Assembly (NCBI RefSeq): GCF_023091745.1
Contig: NC_068925.1
Span: 1,612,001-1,676,000 of the forward strand
Direction of reading: 5' to 3'
DNA: 64,000 bases
Origin: Budorcas taxicolor
Lineage: Eukaryota; Chordata; Mammalia; Artiodactyla; Bovidae
Shown piece by piece: positions 44,092 through 56,800 of the stretch (its first letter is position 1; every line of letters starts with the position of its first letter). The notes under the pieces are model-generated. The model did no database searches and was not told the origin of the DNA. It saw only the letters and a program-made list of their open reading frames with translations. Position numbers and translations under genes: made by a program.

Positions 44092-45722
44092 TTGAGATGC
44101 GACGGGAACGCCGGGAACTCTTTCCCGACGAAGCAGGGAAAGGATCCCTCATCTCTAGCTACGAGGCGGAAACGGGGCTCCTCTGGATGTGGGAGGGACC
44201 CTCGTGATTCCTCTCGAGTGGAGACGGCTAGGTCGGGGATCTTCTTGATTTGCACCGATGGTGTGAAGGACCCTTTCGAAGTTCCAGAGGTGAGGTGTGA
44301 TCAGCCTCGAGACGCCTCAGCGGAAATGGGCCTCATCTCGCCTGGAGGGGAGAACCTCCTGGATTTTCTCGAGTTGCGGCAGGTCTTCTCGAGTTACGAC
44401 GGGGACCTCAGGGACCCGCTCTGGTGGCCTCAGGAAAGGCCAGTCCCCATGCAAGTTGCTCGGGGACCTCTCGGGATTCGTCTCCCGTCCATGCCGGGGC
44501 CTCAGTCCTTGTGTGGAGTCGGGGCCGGAACCTGAGGATTCCTCTCCAGTGTTGCCATGGATCTTGGGGTGCTTCTGAGTCTCCCCAGGGGAGTCAGACC
44601 TCGTCTCGATTGGGGGCATGCACGTGCGCTTTCCTCCCGAGCTGCAGCAGTAATGTCACGCTTCCTGTCACGTGGATCAAGGGATCTGTGGCTTTCCCTC
44701 GAGGCTGTCCCTCGAGGCTTTCCCACGAGGCTTTCCCACATGGCTGTGCCACGTGCCACCATGGTGTGAGTCGATCCTCGGCGTGAAAGACGAGCCGGTG
44801 AAGGGAAACGAGGTTCCTCTGGAATGGACTGAGACATCTGGGGGACTCTTGGAATGGTGGCACGACCCTGGAGTTCCTCTCGCCGTTCCTGTTGAGAGGG
44901 CCTCCTCTTGAGATGCGACGGGAACGCCGGGAACTCTTTCCCGACGAAGCAGGGAAAGGATCCCTCATCTCGAACTACGAGGCGGACACGGGGCTCCTCT
45001 GGATGTGGGCGGGACCCTCGTGATTCCTCTCGAGTGGAGACGGGTATGTCGGGGAACTTCTTGATTTGCACCAAGGGTGTGAAGGACCCTTTCGAAGTTC
45101 CAGAGGTGAGGTGTGATCAGCCTTGAGACGCCTCAGCGGAAATGGGCCTCATCTCGCCTGGAGCGGAGAACCTCCTGGATTTTCTCGAGTTGCGGCAGGT
45201 CTTCTCGAGTTACGACGGGGACCTCAGGGACCCGCTCTGGTGGCCTCAGGAAAGGCCAGTCCCCATGCGAGTTGCTAGGGGACCACTCGGGATTCCTCTC
45301 CCGTCCATGCCGGGCCCTCAGTCCTTGTGTGGAGTCGGAGTCGGAACCTGAGGATTCCTCTCCAGTGTTGCCATGGATCTTGGGGTGCTTCTGAGTCTCC
45401 CCAGGGGAGTCAGGCATCGTCTCGAGTGGGGGCATGCACGTGCGCTTTCCTCCCGAGCTGCAGCAGTAGTGTCACGCTTCCTGTCACGTGGATCAAGGGA
45501 TCTGTGGCTTTCCCTCGAGGCTGTCCCTCGAGGCTTTCCCACGAGGCTTTCCACAGGGCTGTGCCACGTGCCACCTTGGTGTGAGTCGATCCTCGGCGTG
45601 AAAGACGAGCCGGTGAAGGGAAAAGAGGTTCCTCTGGAATGGACTGAGACATCTGGGGGACTCTTGGAATGGTGGCACGACCCTGGAGTTCCTCTCGCCG
45701 TTCCTGTTGAGAGGGCCTCCTC
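44092..45722. repeat. Dimer D copy 1, monomers u55-u56
   Basis: Starts are 44092 and 44908. u55 is A-type (TCTCTAGCTACG, GGGATCTTCT, CACCGATGG, ATGCAAGTTG, GATTCGTCTC). u56 is B-type (CTCGAACTACG, GCGGACACGG, CTTGAGACG, CTGGAGCGGAG, GGGCCCTCAG, GTCGGAGTCGG). u56 is 815 bp because GGCTTTCCACAGG near 45550 has lost one C inside the 13-bp block. Copy 2 lacks that loss, so it happened after the dimer duplicated. Private changes in u55 include GTTGCTCGGGG, TCGATTGGGG, CAGTAATGTC and CACCATGGTG. Confidence 0.82.
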
Positions 45723-47354
45723 TTGAGATGCGACGGGAACGCCGGGAACTCTTTCCCGACGAAGCAGGGAAAGGATCCCTCATCTCTAGCTACGAGGCGG
45801 AAACGGGGCTCCTCTGGATGTGGGAGGGACCCTCGTGATTCCTCTCGAGTGGAGACGGCTAGGTCGGGGATCTTCTTGATTTGCACCGATGGTGTGAAGG
45901 ACCCTTTCGAAGTTCCAGAGGTGAGGTGTGATCAGCCTCGAGACGCCTCAGCGGAAATGGGCCTCATCTCGCCTGGAGGGGAGAACCTCCTGGATTTTCT
46001 CGAGTTGCGGCAGGTCTTCTCGAGTTACGACGGGGACCTCAGGGACCCGCTCTGGTGGCCTCAGGAAAGGCCAGTCCCCATGCAAGTTGCTAGGGGACCT
46101 CTCGGGATTCGTCTCCCGTCCATGCCGGGGCCTCAGTCCTTGTGTGGAGTCGGGGCCGGAACCTGAGGATTCCTCTCCAGTGTTGCCATGGATCTTGGGG
46201 TGCTTCTGAGTCTCCCCAGGGGAGTCAGACCTCGTCTCGAGTGGGGGCATGCACGTGCGCTTTCCTCCCGAGCTGCAGCAGTAGTGTCACGCTTCCTGTC
46301 ACGTGGATCAAGGGATCTGTGGCTTTCCCTCGAGGCTGTCCCTCGAGGCTTTCCCACGAGGCTTTCCCACATGGCTGTGCCACGTGCCACCTTGGTGTGA
46401 GTCGATCCTCGGCGTGAAAGACGAACCGGTGAAGGGAAACGAGGTTCCTCTGGAATGGACTGAGACATCTGGGGGACTCTTGGAATGGTGGCACGACCCT
46501 GGAGTTCCTCTCGCCGTTCCTGTTGAGAGGGCCTCCTCTTGAGATGCGACGGGAACGCCGGGAACTCTTTCCCGACGAAGCAGGGAAAGGATCCCTCATC
46601 TCGAACTACGAGGCGGACACGGGGCTCCTCTGGATGTGGGCGGGACCCTCGTGATTCCTCTCGAGTGGAGACGGGTATGTCGGGGAACTTCTTGATTTGC
46701 ACCAAGGGTGTGAAGGACCCTTTCGAAGTTCCAGAGGTGAGGTGTGATCAGCCTTGAGACGCCTCAGCGGAAATGGGCCTCATCTCGCCTGGAGCGGAGA
46801 ACCTCCTGGATTTTCTCGAGTTGCGGCAGGTCTTCTCGAGTTACGACGGGGACCTCAGGGACCCGCTCTGGTGGCCTCAGGAAAGGCCAGTCCCCATGCG
46901 AGTTGCTAGGGGACCACTCGGGATTCCTCTCCCGTCCATGCCGGGCCCTCAGTCCTTGTGTGGAGTCGGAGTCGGAACCTGAGGATTCCTCTCCAGTGTT
47001 GCCATGGATCTTGGGGTGCTTCTGAGTCTCCCCAGGGGAGTCAGGCATCGTCTCGAGTGGGGGCATGCACGTGCGCTTTCCTCCCGAGCTGCAGCAGTAG
47101 TGTCACGCTTCCTGTCACGTGGATCAAGGGATCTGTGGCTTTCCCTCGAGGCTGTCCCTCGAGGCTTTCCCACGAGGCTTTCCCACAGGGCTGTGCCACG
47201 TGCCACCTTGGTGTGAGTCGATCCTCGGCGTGAAAGACGAGCCGGTGAAGGGAAAAGAGGTTCCTCTGGAATGGACTGAGACATCTGGGGGACTCTTGGA
47301 ATGGTGGCACGACCCTGGAGTTCCTCTCGCCGTTCCTGTTGAGAGGGCCTCCTC
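45723..47354. repeat. Dimer D copy 2, monomers u57-u58
   Basis: Starts are 45723 and 46539. u57 and u58 repeat u55 and u56 directly downstream, at 1631 bp for phase points because of the one-base deletion in u56. Both dimers share CACCGATGG and CTCGAACTACG, each seen nowhere else in the window, which supports one recent tandem duplication event. Confidence 0.82.
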
Positions 47355-50300
47355 TTGAGATGCGACGGGAAGGCCGGGAACTCTTTCCCGATGAAGCAGG
47401 GAAAGGATCCCTCATCTCGAGCTACGAGGCGGAAACGGGGCTCCTCTGGATGTGGGAGGGACCCTCGTGATTACTCTCGAGTGGAGACGGGTATGTCGGG
47501 GAACTTCTTGATTTGCACCAAGGGTGTGAAGGACCCTTTCGAAGTTCCAGAGGTGAGGTGTGATCAGCCTGGAGACGCCTCAGCGGAAATGGGCCTCATC
47601 TCGCCTGGAGGGGAGAACCTCCTGGATTTTCTCGAGTTGCGGCAGGTCTTCTCGAGTTACGACGGGGACCTCAGGGACCCGCTCTGGTGGCCTCAGGAAA
47701 GGCCAGTCCCCATGCGAGTTGCTAGGGGACTTCTCGGGATTCCTCTCCCGTCCATGCCGGGGCCTCAGTCCTTGTGTGGAGTCGGGGCCGGAACCTGAGG
47801 ATTCCTCTCCAGTGTTGCCATGGATCTTGGGGTGCTTCTGAGTCTCCCCAGGGGAGTCAGGCCTCGTCTCGAGTGGGGGCATGCACGTGCGCTTTCCTCC
47901 CGAGCTGCAGCAGTAGTGTCACGCTTCCTGTCACGTGGATCAAGGGATCTGTGGCTTTCCCTCGAGGCTGTCCCTCGAGGCTTTCCCACGAGGCTTTCCC
48001 ACAGGGCTGTGCCACGTGCCACCTTGGTGTGAGTCGATCCTCGGCGTGAAAGACGAGCCGGTGAAGTGAAAAGAGGTTCCTCTGGAATGGACTGAGACAT
48101 CTGGGGGACTCTTGGAATGGTGGCACGACCCTGGAGTTCCTCTCGCCGTTCCTGTTGAGAGGGCCTCCTCTTGAGATGCGACGGGAACGCCGGGAACTCT
48201 TTCCCGACGAAGCAGGGAAAGGATCCCTCATCTCTAGCTACGAGGCGGAAACGGGGCTCCTCTGGATGTGGGAGGGACCCTCGTGATTCCTCTCGAGTGG
48301 AGACGGCTAGGTCGGGGAACTTCTTGATTTGCACCGAGGGTGTGAAGGACCCTTTCGAAGTTCCAGTGGTGAGGTGTGATCAGCCTCGAGACGCCTCAGC
48401 GGAAATGGGCCTCATCTCTCCTGGAGGGGAGAACCTCCTGGATTTTCTCGAGTTGCGGCAGGTCTTCTCGAGTTACGACGGGGACCTCAGGGACCCGCTC
48501 TGGTGGCCTCAGGAAAGGCCAGTCCCCATGCAAGTTGCTAGGGGACCTCTCGGGATTCGTCTCCCGTCCATGCCGGGGCCTCAGTCCTTGTGTGGAGTCG
48601 GGGCCGGAACCTGAGGATTCCTCTCCAGTGTTGCCATGGATCTTGGGGTGCTTCTGAGTCTCCCCAGGGGAGTCAGGCCTCTTCTCGAGTGGGGGCATGC
48701 ACGTGCGCTTTCCTCCCGAGCTGCAGCAGTAGTGTCACGCTTCCTGTCACTTGGATCAAGGGATCTGTGGCTTTCCCTCGAGGCTGTCCCTCGAGGCTTT
48801 CCCACGAGGCTTTCCCACAGGGCTGTGCCACGTGCCACCTTGGTGTGAGTCGATCCTCGGCGTGAAAGACGAGCCGGTGAAGGGAAAAGAGGTTCCTCTG
48901 GAATGGACTGAGACATCTGGGGGACTCTTGGAATGGTGGCACGACCCTGGAGTTCCTCTCGCCGTTCCTGTTGAGAGGGCCTCCTCTTGAGATGCGACGG
49001 GAAGGCCGGGAACTCTTTCCCGATGAAGCAGGGAAAGGATCCCTCATCTCGAGCTACGAGGCGGAAACGGGGCTCCTCTGGATGTGGGAGGGACCCTCGT
49101 GATTACTCTCGAGTGGAGACGGGTATGTCGGGGAACTTCTTGATTTGCACCAAGGGTGTGAAGGACCCTTTCGAAGTTCCAGAGGTGAGGTGTGATCAGC
49201 CTGGAGACGCCTCAGCGGAAATGGGCCTCATCTCGCCTGGAGGGGAGAACCTCCTGGATTTTCTCGAGTTGCGGCAGGTCTTCTCGAGTTACGACGGGGA
49301 CCTCAGGGACCCGCTCTGGTGGCCTCAGGAAAGGCCAGTCCCCATGCGAGTTGCTAGGGGACTTCTCGGGATTCCTCTCCCGTCCATGCCGGGGCCTCAG
49401 TCCTTGTGTGGAGTCGGGGCCGGAACCTGAGGATTCCTCTCCAGTGTTGCCATGGATCTTGGGGTGCTTCTGAGTCTCCCCAGGGGAGTCAGGCCTCGTC
49501 TCGAGTGGGGGCATGCACGTGCGCTTTCCTCCCGAGCTGCAGCAGTAGTGTCACGCTTCCTGTCACGTGGATCAAGGGATCTGTGGCTTTCCCTCGAGGC
49601 TGTCCCTCGAGGCTTTCCCACGAGGCTTTCCCACAGGGCTGTGCCACGTGCCACCTTGGTGTGAGTCGATCCTCGGCGTGAAAGACGAGCCGGTGAAGGG
49701 AAAAGAGGTTCCTCTGGAATGGACTGAGACATCTGGGGGACTCTTGGAATGGTGGCACGACCCTGGAGTTCCTCTCGCCGTTCCTGTTGAGAGGGCCTCC
49801 TCTTGAGATGCGACGGGAACGCCGGGAACTCTTTCCCGACGAAGCAGGGAAAGGATCCCTCATCTCTAGCTACGAGGCGGAAACGGGGCTCCTCTGGATG
49901 TGGGAGGGACCCTCGTGATTCCTCTCGAGTGGAGACGGCTAGGTCGGGGATCTTCTTGATTTGCACCGAGGGTGTGAAGGACCCTTTCGAAGTTCCAGTG
50001 GTGAGGTGTGATCAGCCTCGAGACGCCTCAGCGGAAATGGGCCTCATCTCGCCTGGAGGGGAGAACCTCCTGGATTTTCTCGAGTTGCGGCAGGTCTTCT
50101 CGAGTTACGACGGGGACCTCAGGGACCCGCTCTGGTGGCCTCAGGAAAGGCCAGTCCCCATGCGAGTTGCTAGGGGACTTCTCGGGATTCGTCTCCCGTC
50201 CATGCCGGGGCCTCAGTCCTTGTGTGGAGTCGGGGCCGGAACCTGAGGATTCCTCTCCAGTGTTGCCATGGATCTTGGGGTGCTTCTGAGTCTCCCCAGG

Positions 50301-50618
50301 GGAGTCAGGCCTCGTCTCGAGTGGGGGCATGCACGTGCGCTTTTCTCCCGAGCTGCAGCAGTAGTGTCACGCTTCCTGTCACGTGGATCAAGGGATCTGT
50401 GGCTTTCCCTCGAGGCTGTCCCTCGAGGCTTTCCCACGAGGCTTTCCCACAGGGCTGTGCCACGTGCCACCTTGGTGTGAGTCGATCCTCGGCGTGAAAG
50501 ACGAGCCGGTGAAGGGAAAAGAGGTTCCTCTGGAATGGACTGAGACATCTGGGGGACTCTTGGAATGGTGGCACGACCCTGGAGTTCCTCTCGCCGTTCC
50601 TGTTGAGAGGGCCTCCTC
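47355..50618. repeat. Right-flank monomers u59-u62, duplicated segment copy 1
   Basis: Starts are 47355, 48171, 48987 and 49803, alternating B'-type (u59, u61: GGGAAGGCC, GATGAAGC, GTGATTACTCTC, GGGGACTTCTC) and A-type (u60, u62: TCTCTAGC, CACCGAGGG, CCAGTGGTG). The segment 48320-50163 (1844 bp) matches 51583-53426 at 3263 bp; I saw one difference (T to A near 52739). u60 carries CACTTGGATC, which removes a CACGTG. u62 combines A-type sequence with B'-type GGGGACTTCTC, a crossover signature. Confidence 0.8.
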
Positions 50619-51433
50619 TTGAGATGCGACGGGAACGCCGGGAACTCTTTCCCGACGAAGCAGGGAAAGGATCCCTCATCTCGAGCTGCGAGGCGGAAAC
50701 GGGGCTCCACTGGATGTGGGCGGGACCCTCGTGATTCCTCTCGAGTGGAGACGGGTATGTCGGGGAACTTCTTGATTTGCACCAAGGGTGTGAAGGACCC
50801 TTTCGAAGTTCCAGAGGGGAGGTGTGATCAGCCTCGAGACGCCTCAGCGGAAATGGGCCTCATCTCGCCTGGAGGGGAGAACCTCCTGGATTTTCTCGAG
50901 TTGCGGCAGGTCTTCTCGAGTTACGACGGGGACCTCAGGGACCCGCTCTGGTGGCCTCAGGAAAGGCCAGTCCCCATGCGAGTTGCTAGGGGACCTCTCG
51001 GGATTCCTCTCCCGTCCATGCCGGGGCCTCAGTCCTTGTGTGGAGTCGGGGCCGGAACCTGAGGATTCCTCTCCAGTGTTGCCATGGATCTTGGGGTGCT
51101 TCTGAGTCTCCCCAGGGAAGTAGGCCTCGTCTCGAGTGGGGGCATGCACGTGCGCTTTCCTCCCGAGCTGCAGCAGTAGTGTCACGCTTCCTGTCACGTG
51201 GATCAAGGGATCTGTGGCTTTCCCTCGAGGCTGTCCCTCGAGGCTTTCCCACGAGGCTTTCCCACAGGGCTGTGCCACGTGCCAACTTGGTGTGAGTCGA
51301 TCCTCGGCGTGAAAGACGAACTGGTGAAGGGAAACGAGGTTCCTCTGGAATGGACTGAGACATCTGGGGGACTCTTGGAATGGTGGCACGACCCTGGAGT
51401 TCCTCTCGCCGTTCCTGTTGAGAGGGCCTCCTC
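50619..51433. repeat. Single monomer u63 (815 bp)
   Basis: u63 has CTCGAGCTGCG, GGGCTCCACTGG (private) and CCAGAGGGGAGG, the B''-type also found in u68 (which keeps CTACG), u75, u77 and u79. One base is missing in CCCAGGGAAGTAGGCC near 51117. It separates the two copies of the 1.84-kb duplicated segment. Its end carries GACGAACTGG, shared with u68, u72, u75 and u77. Confidence 0.75.
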
Positions 51434-53881
51434 TTGAGATGCGACGGGAACGCCGGGAACTCTTTCCCGACGAAGCAGGGAAAGGATCCCTCATCTCTAG
51501 CTACGAGGCGGAAACGGGGCTCCTCTGGATGTGGGAGGGACCCTCGTGATTCCTCTCGAGTGGAGACGGCTAGGTCGGGGATCTTCTTGATTTGCACCGA
51601 GGGTGTGAAGGACCCTTTCGAAGTTCCAGTGGTGAGGTGTGATCAGCCTCGAGACGCCTCAGCGGAAATGGGCCTCATCTCTCCTGGAGGGGAGAACCTC
51701 CTGGATTTTCTCGAGTTGCGGCAGGTCTTCTCGAGTTACGACGGGGACCTCAGGGACCCGCTCTGGTGGCCTCAGGAAAGGCCAGTCCCCATGCAAGTTG
51801 CTAGGGGACCTCTCGGGATTCGTCTCCCGTCCATGCCGGGGCCTCAGTCCTTGTGTGGAGTCGGGGCCGGAACCTGAGGATTCCTCTCCAGTGTTGCCAT
51901 GGATCTTGGGGTGCTTCTGAGTCTCCCCAGGGGAGTCAGGCCTCTTCTCGAGTGGGGGCATGCACGTGCGCTTTCCTCCCGAGCTGCAGCAGTAGTGTCA
52001 CGCTTCCTGTCACTTGGATCAAGGGATCTGTGGCTTTCCCTCGAGGCTGTCCCTCGAGGCTTTCCCACGAGGCTTTCCCACAGGGCTGTGCCACGTGCCA
52101 CCTTGGTGTGAGTCGATCCTCGGCGTGAAAGACGAGCCGGTGAAGGGAAAAGAGGTTCCTCTGGAATGGACTGAGACATCTGGGGGACTCTTGGAATGGT
52201 GGCACGACCCTGGAGTTCCTCTCGCCGTTCCTGTTGAGAGGGCCTCCTCTTGAGATGCGACGGGAAGGCCGGGAACTCTTTCCCGATGAAGCAGGGAAAG
52301 GATCCCTCATCTCGAGCTACGAGGCGGAAACGGGGCTCCTCTGGATGTGGGAGGGACCCTCGTGATTACTCTCGAGTGGAGACGGGTATGTCGGGGAACT
52401 TCTTGATTTGCACCAAGGGTGTGAAGGACCCTTTCGAAGTTCCAGAGGTGAGGTGTGATCAGCCTGGAGACGCCTCAGCGGAAATGGGCCTCATCTCGCC
52501 TGGAGGGGAGAACCTCCTGGATTTTCTCGAGTTGCGGCAGGTCTTCTCGAGTTACGACGGGGACCTCAGGGACCCGCTCTGGTGGCCTCAGGAAAGGCCA
52601 GTCCCCATGCGAGTTGCTAGGGGACTTCTCGGGATTCCTCTCCCGTCCATGCCGGGGCCTCAGTCCTTGTGTGGAGTCGGGGCCGGAACCTGAGGATTCC
52701 TCTCCAGTGTTGCCATGGATCTTGGGGTGCTTCTGAGTCACCCCAGGGGAGTCAGGCCTCGTCTCGAGTGGGGGCATGCACGTGCGCTTTCCTCCCGAGC
52801 TGCAGCAGTAGTGTCACGCTTCCTGTCACGTGGATCAAGGGATCTGTGGCTTTCCCTCGAGGCTGTCCCTCGAGGCTTTCCCACGAGGCTTTCCCACAGG
52901 GCTGTGCCACGTGCCACCTTGGTGTGAGTCGATCCTCGGCGTGAAAGACGAGCCGGTGAAGGGAAAAGAGGTTCCTCTGGAATGGACTGAGACATCTGGG
53001 GGACTCTTGGAATGGTGGCACGACCCTGGAGTTCCTCTCGCCGTTCCTGTTGAGAGGGCCTCCTCTTGAGATGCGACGGGAACGCCGGGAACTCTTTCCC
53101 GACGAAGCAGGGAAAGGATCCCTCATCTCTAGCTACGAGGCGGAAACGGGGCTCCTCTGGATGTGGGAGGGACCCTCGTGATTCCTCTCGAGTGGAGACG
53201 GCTAGGTCGGGGATCTTCTTGATTTGCACCGAGGGTGTGAAGGACCCTTTCGAAGTTCCAGTGGTGAGGTGTGATCAGCCTCGAGACGCCTCAGCGGAAA
53301 TGGGCCTCATCTCGCCTGGAGGGGAGAACCTCCTGGATTTTCTCGAGTTGCGGCAGGTCTTCTCGAGTTACGACGGGGACCTCAGGGACCCGCTCTGGTG
53401 GCCTCAGGAAAGGCCAGTCCCCATGCAAGTTGCTAGGGGACCTCTCGGGATTCGTCTCCCGTCCATGCCGGGGCCTCAGTCCTTGTGTGGAGTCGGGGCC
53501 GGAACCTGAGGATTCCTCTCCAGTGTTGCCATGGATCTTGGGGTGCTTCTGAGTCTCCCCAGGGGAGTCAGGCCTCGTCTCGAGTGGGGGCATGCACGTG
53601 CGCTTTCCTCCCGAGCTGCAGCAGTAGTGTCACGCTTCCTGTCACGTGGATCAAGGGATCTGTGGCTTTCCCTCGAGGCTGTCCCTTGAGGCTTTCCCAC
53701 GAGGCTTTCCCACATGGCTGTGCCACGTGCCACCTTGGTGTGAGTCGATCCTCGGCGTGAAAGACGAACCGGTGAAGGGAATCGAGGTTCCTCTGGAATG
53801 GACTGAGACATCTGGGGGACTCTTGGAATGGTGGCACGACCCTGGAGTTCCTCTCGCCGTTCCTGTTGAGAGGGCCTCCTC
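51434..53881. repeat. Right-flank monomers u64-u66, duplicated segment copy 2
   Basis: Starts are 51434, 52250 and 53066. u64, u65 and u66 match u60, u61 and u62 at 3263 bp between 51583 and 53426. The match ends where u66 has ATGCAAGTTG and u62 has ATGCGAGTTG. u66 ends with ACATGGCTGTGCC and GGGAATCGAGG. Confidence 0.8.
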
Positions 53882-56800
53882 TTGAGATGCGACGGGAACG
53901 CCGGGAACTCTTTCCCGACGAAGCAGGGAAAGGATCCCTCATCTCGAGCTACGAGGCGGACACGGGGCTCCTCTGGATGTGGGCGGGACCCTCGTGATTC
54001 CTCTCGAGTGGAGACGGGTATGTCGGGGAACTTCTTGATTTGCACCAAGGGTGTGAAGGACCCTTTCGAAGTTCCAGAGGTGAGGTGTGATCAGCCTTGA
54101 GACGCCTCAGCGGAAATGGGCCTCATCTCGCCTGGAGCGGAGAACCTCCTGGATTTTCTCGAGTTGCGGCAGGTCTTCTCGAGTTACGACGGGGACCTCA
54201 GGGACCCGCTCTGGTGGCCTCAGGAAAGGCCAGTCCCCATGCGAGTTGCTAGGGGACCACTCGGGATTCCTCTCCCGTCCATGCCGGGCCCTCAGTCCTT
54301 GTGTGGAGTCGGAGTCGGAACCTGAGGATTCCTCTCCAGTGTTGCCATGGATCTTGGGGTGCTTCTGAGTCTCCCCAGGGGAGTCAGGCCTCTTCTCGAG
54401 TGGGGGCATGCACGTGCGCTTTCCTCCCGAGCTGCAGCAGTAGTGTCACGCTTCCTGTCACTTGGATCAAGGGATCTGTGGCTTTCCCTCGAGGCTGTCC
54501 CTCGAGGCTTTCCCACGAGGCTTTCCCACAGGGCTGTGCCACGTGCCACCTTGGTGTGAGTCGATCCTCGGCGTGAAAGACGAGCCGGTGAAGGGAAAAG
54601 AGGTTCCTCTGGAATGGACTGAGACATCTGGGGGACTCTTGGAATGGTGGCACGACCCTGGAGTTCCTCTCGCCGTTCCTGTTGAGAGGGCCTCCTCTTG
54701 AGATGCGACGGGAACGCCGGGAACTCTTTCCCGACGAAGCAGGGAAAGGATCCCTCATCTCGAGCTACGAGGCGGAAACGGGGCTCCTCTGGATGTGGGC
54801 GGGACCCTCGTGATTCCTCTCGAGTGGAGACGGGTATGTCGGGGAACTTCTTGATTTGCACCAAGGGTGTGAAGGACCCTTTCGAAGTTCCAGAGGGGAG
54901 GTGTGATCAGCCTCGAGACGCCTCAGCGGAAATGGACCTCATCTCGCCTGGAGGGGAGAACCTCCTGGATTTTCTCGAGTTGCGGCAGGTCTTCTCGAGT
55001 TACGACGGGGACCTCAGGGACCCGCTCTGGTGGCCTCAGGAAAGGCCAGTCCCCATGCGAGTTGCTAGGGGACCTCTCGGGATTCCTCTCCCGTCCATGC
55101 CGGGGCCTCAGTCCTTGTGTGGAGTCGGGGCCGGAACCTGAGGATTCCTCTCCAGTGTTGCCATGGATCTTGGGGTGCTTCTGAGTCTCCCCAGGGGAGT
55201 CAGGCCTCGTCTCGAGTGGGGGCATGCACGTGCGCTTTCCTCCCGAGCTGCAGCAGTAGTGTCACGCTTCCTGTCACGTGGATCAAGGGATCTGTGGCTT
55301 TCCCTCGAGGCTGTCCCTCGAGGCTTTCCCACGAGGCTTTCCCACAGGGCTGTGCCACGTGCCACCTTGGTGTGAGTCGATCCTCGGCGTGAAAGACGAA
55401 CTGGTGAAGGGAAACGAGGTTCCTCTGGAATGGACTGAGACATCTGGGGGACTCTTGGAATGGTGGCACGACCCTGGAGTTCCTCTCGCCGTTCCTGTTG
55501 AGAGGGCCTCCTCTTGAGATGCGACGGGAACGCCGGGAACTCTTTCCCGACGAAGCAGGGAAAGGATCCCTCATCTCTAGCTACGAGGTGGAAACGGGGC
55601 TCCTCTGGATGTGGGAGGGACCCTCGTGATTCCTCTCGAGTGGAGACGGCTAGGTCGGGGATCTTCTTGATTTGCACCGAGGGTGTGAAGGACCCTTTCG
55701 AAGTTCCAGTGGTGAGGTGTGATCAGCCTCGAGACGCCTCAGCGGAAATGGGCCTCATCTCGCCTGGAGGGGAGAACCTCCTGGATTTTCTCGAGTTGCG
55801 GCAGGTCTTCTCGAGTTACGACGGCGACCTCAGGGACCCGCTCTGGTGGCCTCAGGAAAGGCCAGTCCCCATGCAAGTTGCTAGGGGACCTCTCGGGATT
55901 CGTCTCCCGTCCATGCCGGGGCCTCAGTCCTTGTGTGGAGTTGGGGCCGGAACCTGAGGATTCCTCTCCAGTGTTGCCATGGATCTTGGGGTGCTTCTGA
56001 GTCTCCCCAGGGGAGTCAGGCCTCGTCTCGAGTGGGGGCATGCACGTGCGCTTTCCTCCCGAGCTGCAGCAGTAGTGTCACGCTTCCTGTCACGTGGATC
56101 AAGGGATCTGTGGCTTTCCCTCGAGGCTCTCCCTCGAGGCTTTCCCACGAGGCTTTCCCACATGGCTGTGCCACGTGCCACCTTGGTGTGAGTCGATCCT
56201 CGGCGTGAAAGACGAGCCGGTGAAGGGAAACGAGGTTCCTCTGGAATGGACTGAGACATCTGGGGGACTCTTGGAATGGTGGCACGACCCTGGAGTTCCT
56301 CTCGCCGTTCCTGTAGAGAGGGCCTCCTCTTGAGATGCGACGGGAACGCCGGGAACTCTTTCCCGTCGAAGCAGGGAAAGGATCCCTCATCTCTAGCTAC
56401 GAGGCGGAAACGGGGCTCCTCTGGATGTGGGAGGGACCCTCGTGATTCCTCTCGAGTGGAGACGGCTAGGTCGGGGATCTTCTTGATTTGCACCGAGGGT
56501 GTGAAGGACCCTTTCGAAGTTCCAGTGGTGAGGTGTGATCAGCCTCGAGACGCCTCAGCGGAAATGGGCCTCATCTCGCCTGGAGGGGAGAACCTCCTGG
56601 ATTTTCTCGAGTTGCGGCAGGTCTTCTCGAGTTACGACGGGGACCTCAGGGACCCGCTCTGGTGGCCTCAGGAAAGGCCAGTCCCCATGCAAGTTGCTAG
56701 GGGACCTCTCGGGATTCGTCTCCCGTCCATGCCGGGGCCTCAGTCCTTGTGTGGAGTCGGGGCCGGAACCTGAGGATTCCTCTCCAGTGTTGCCATGGAT

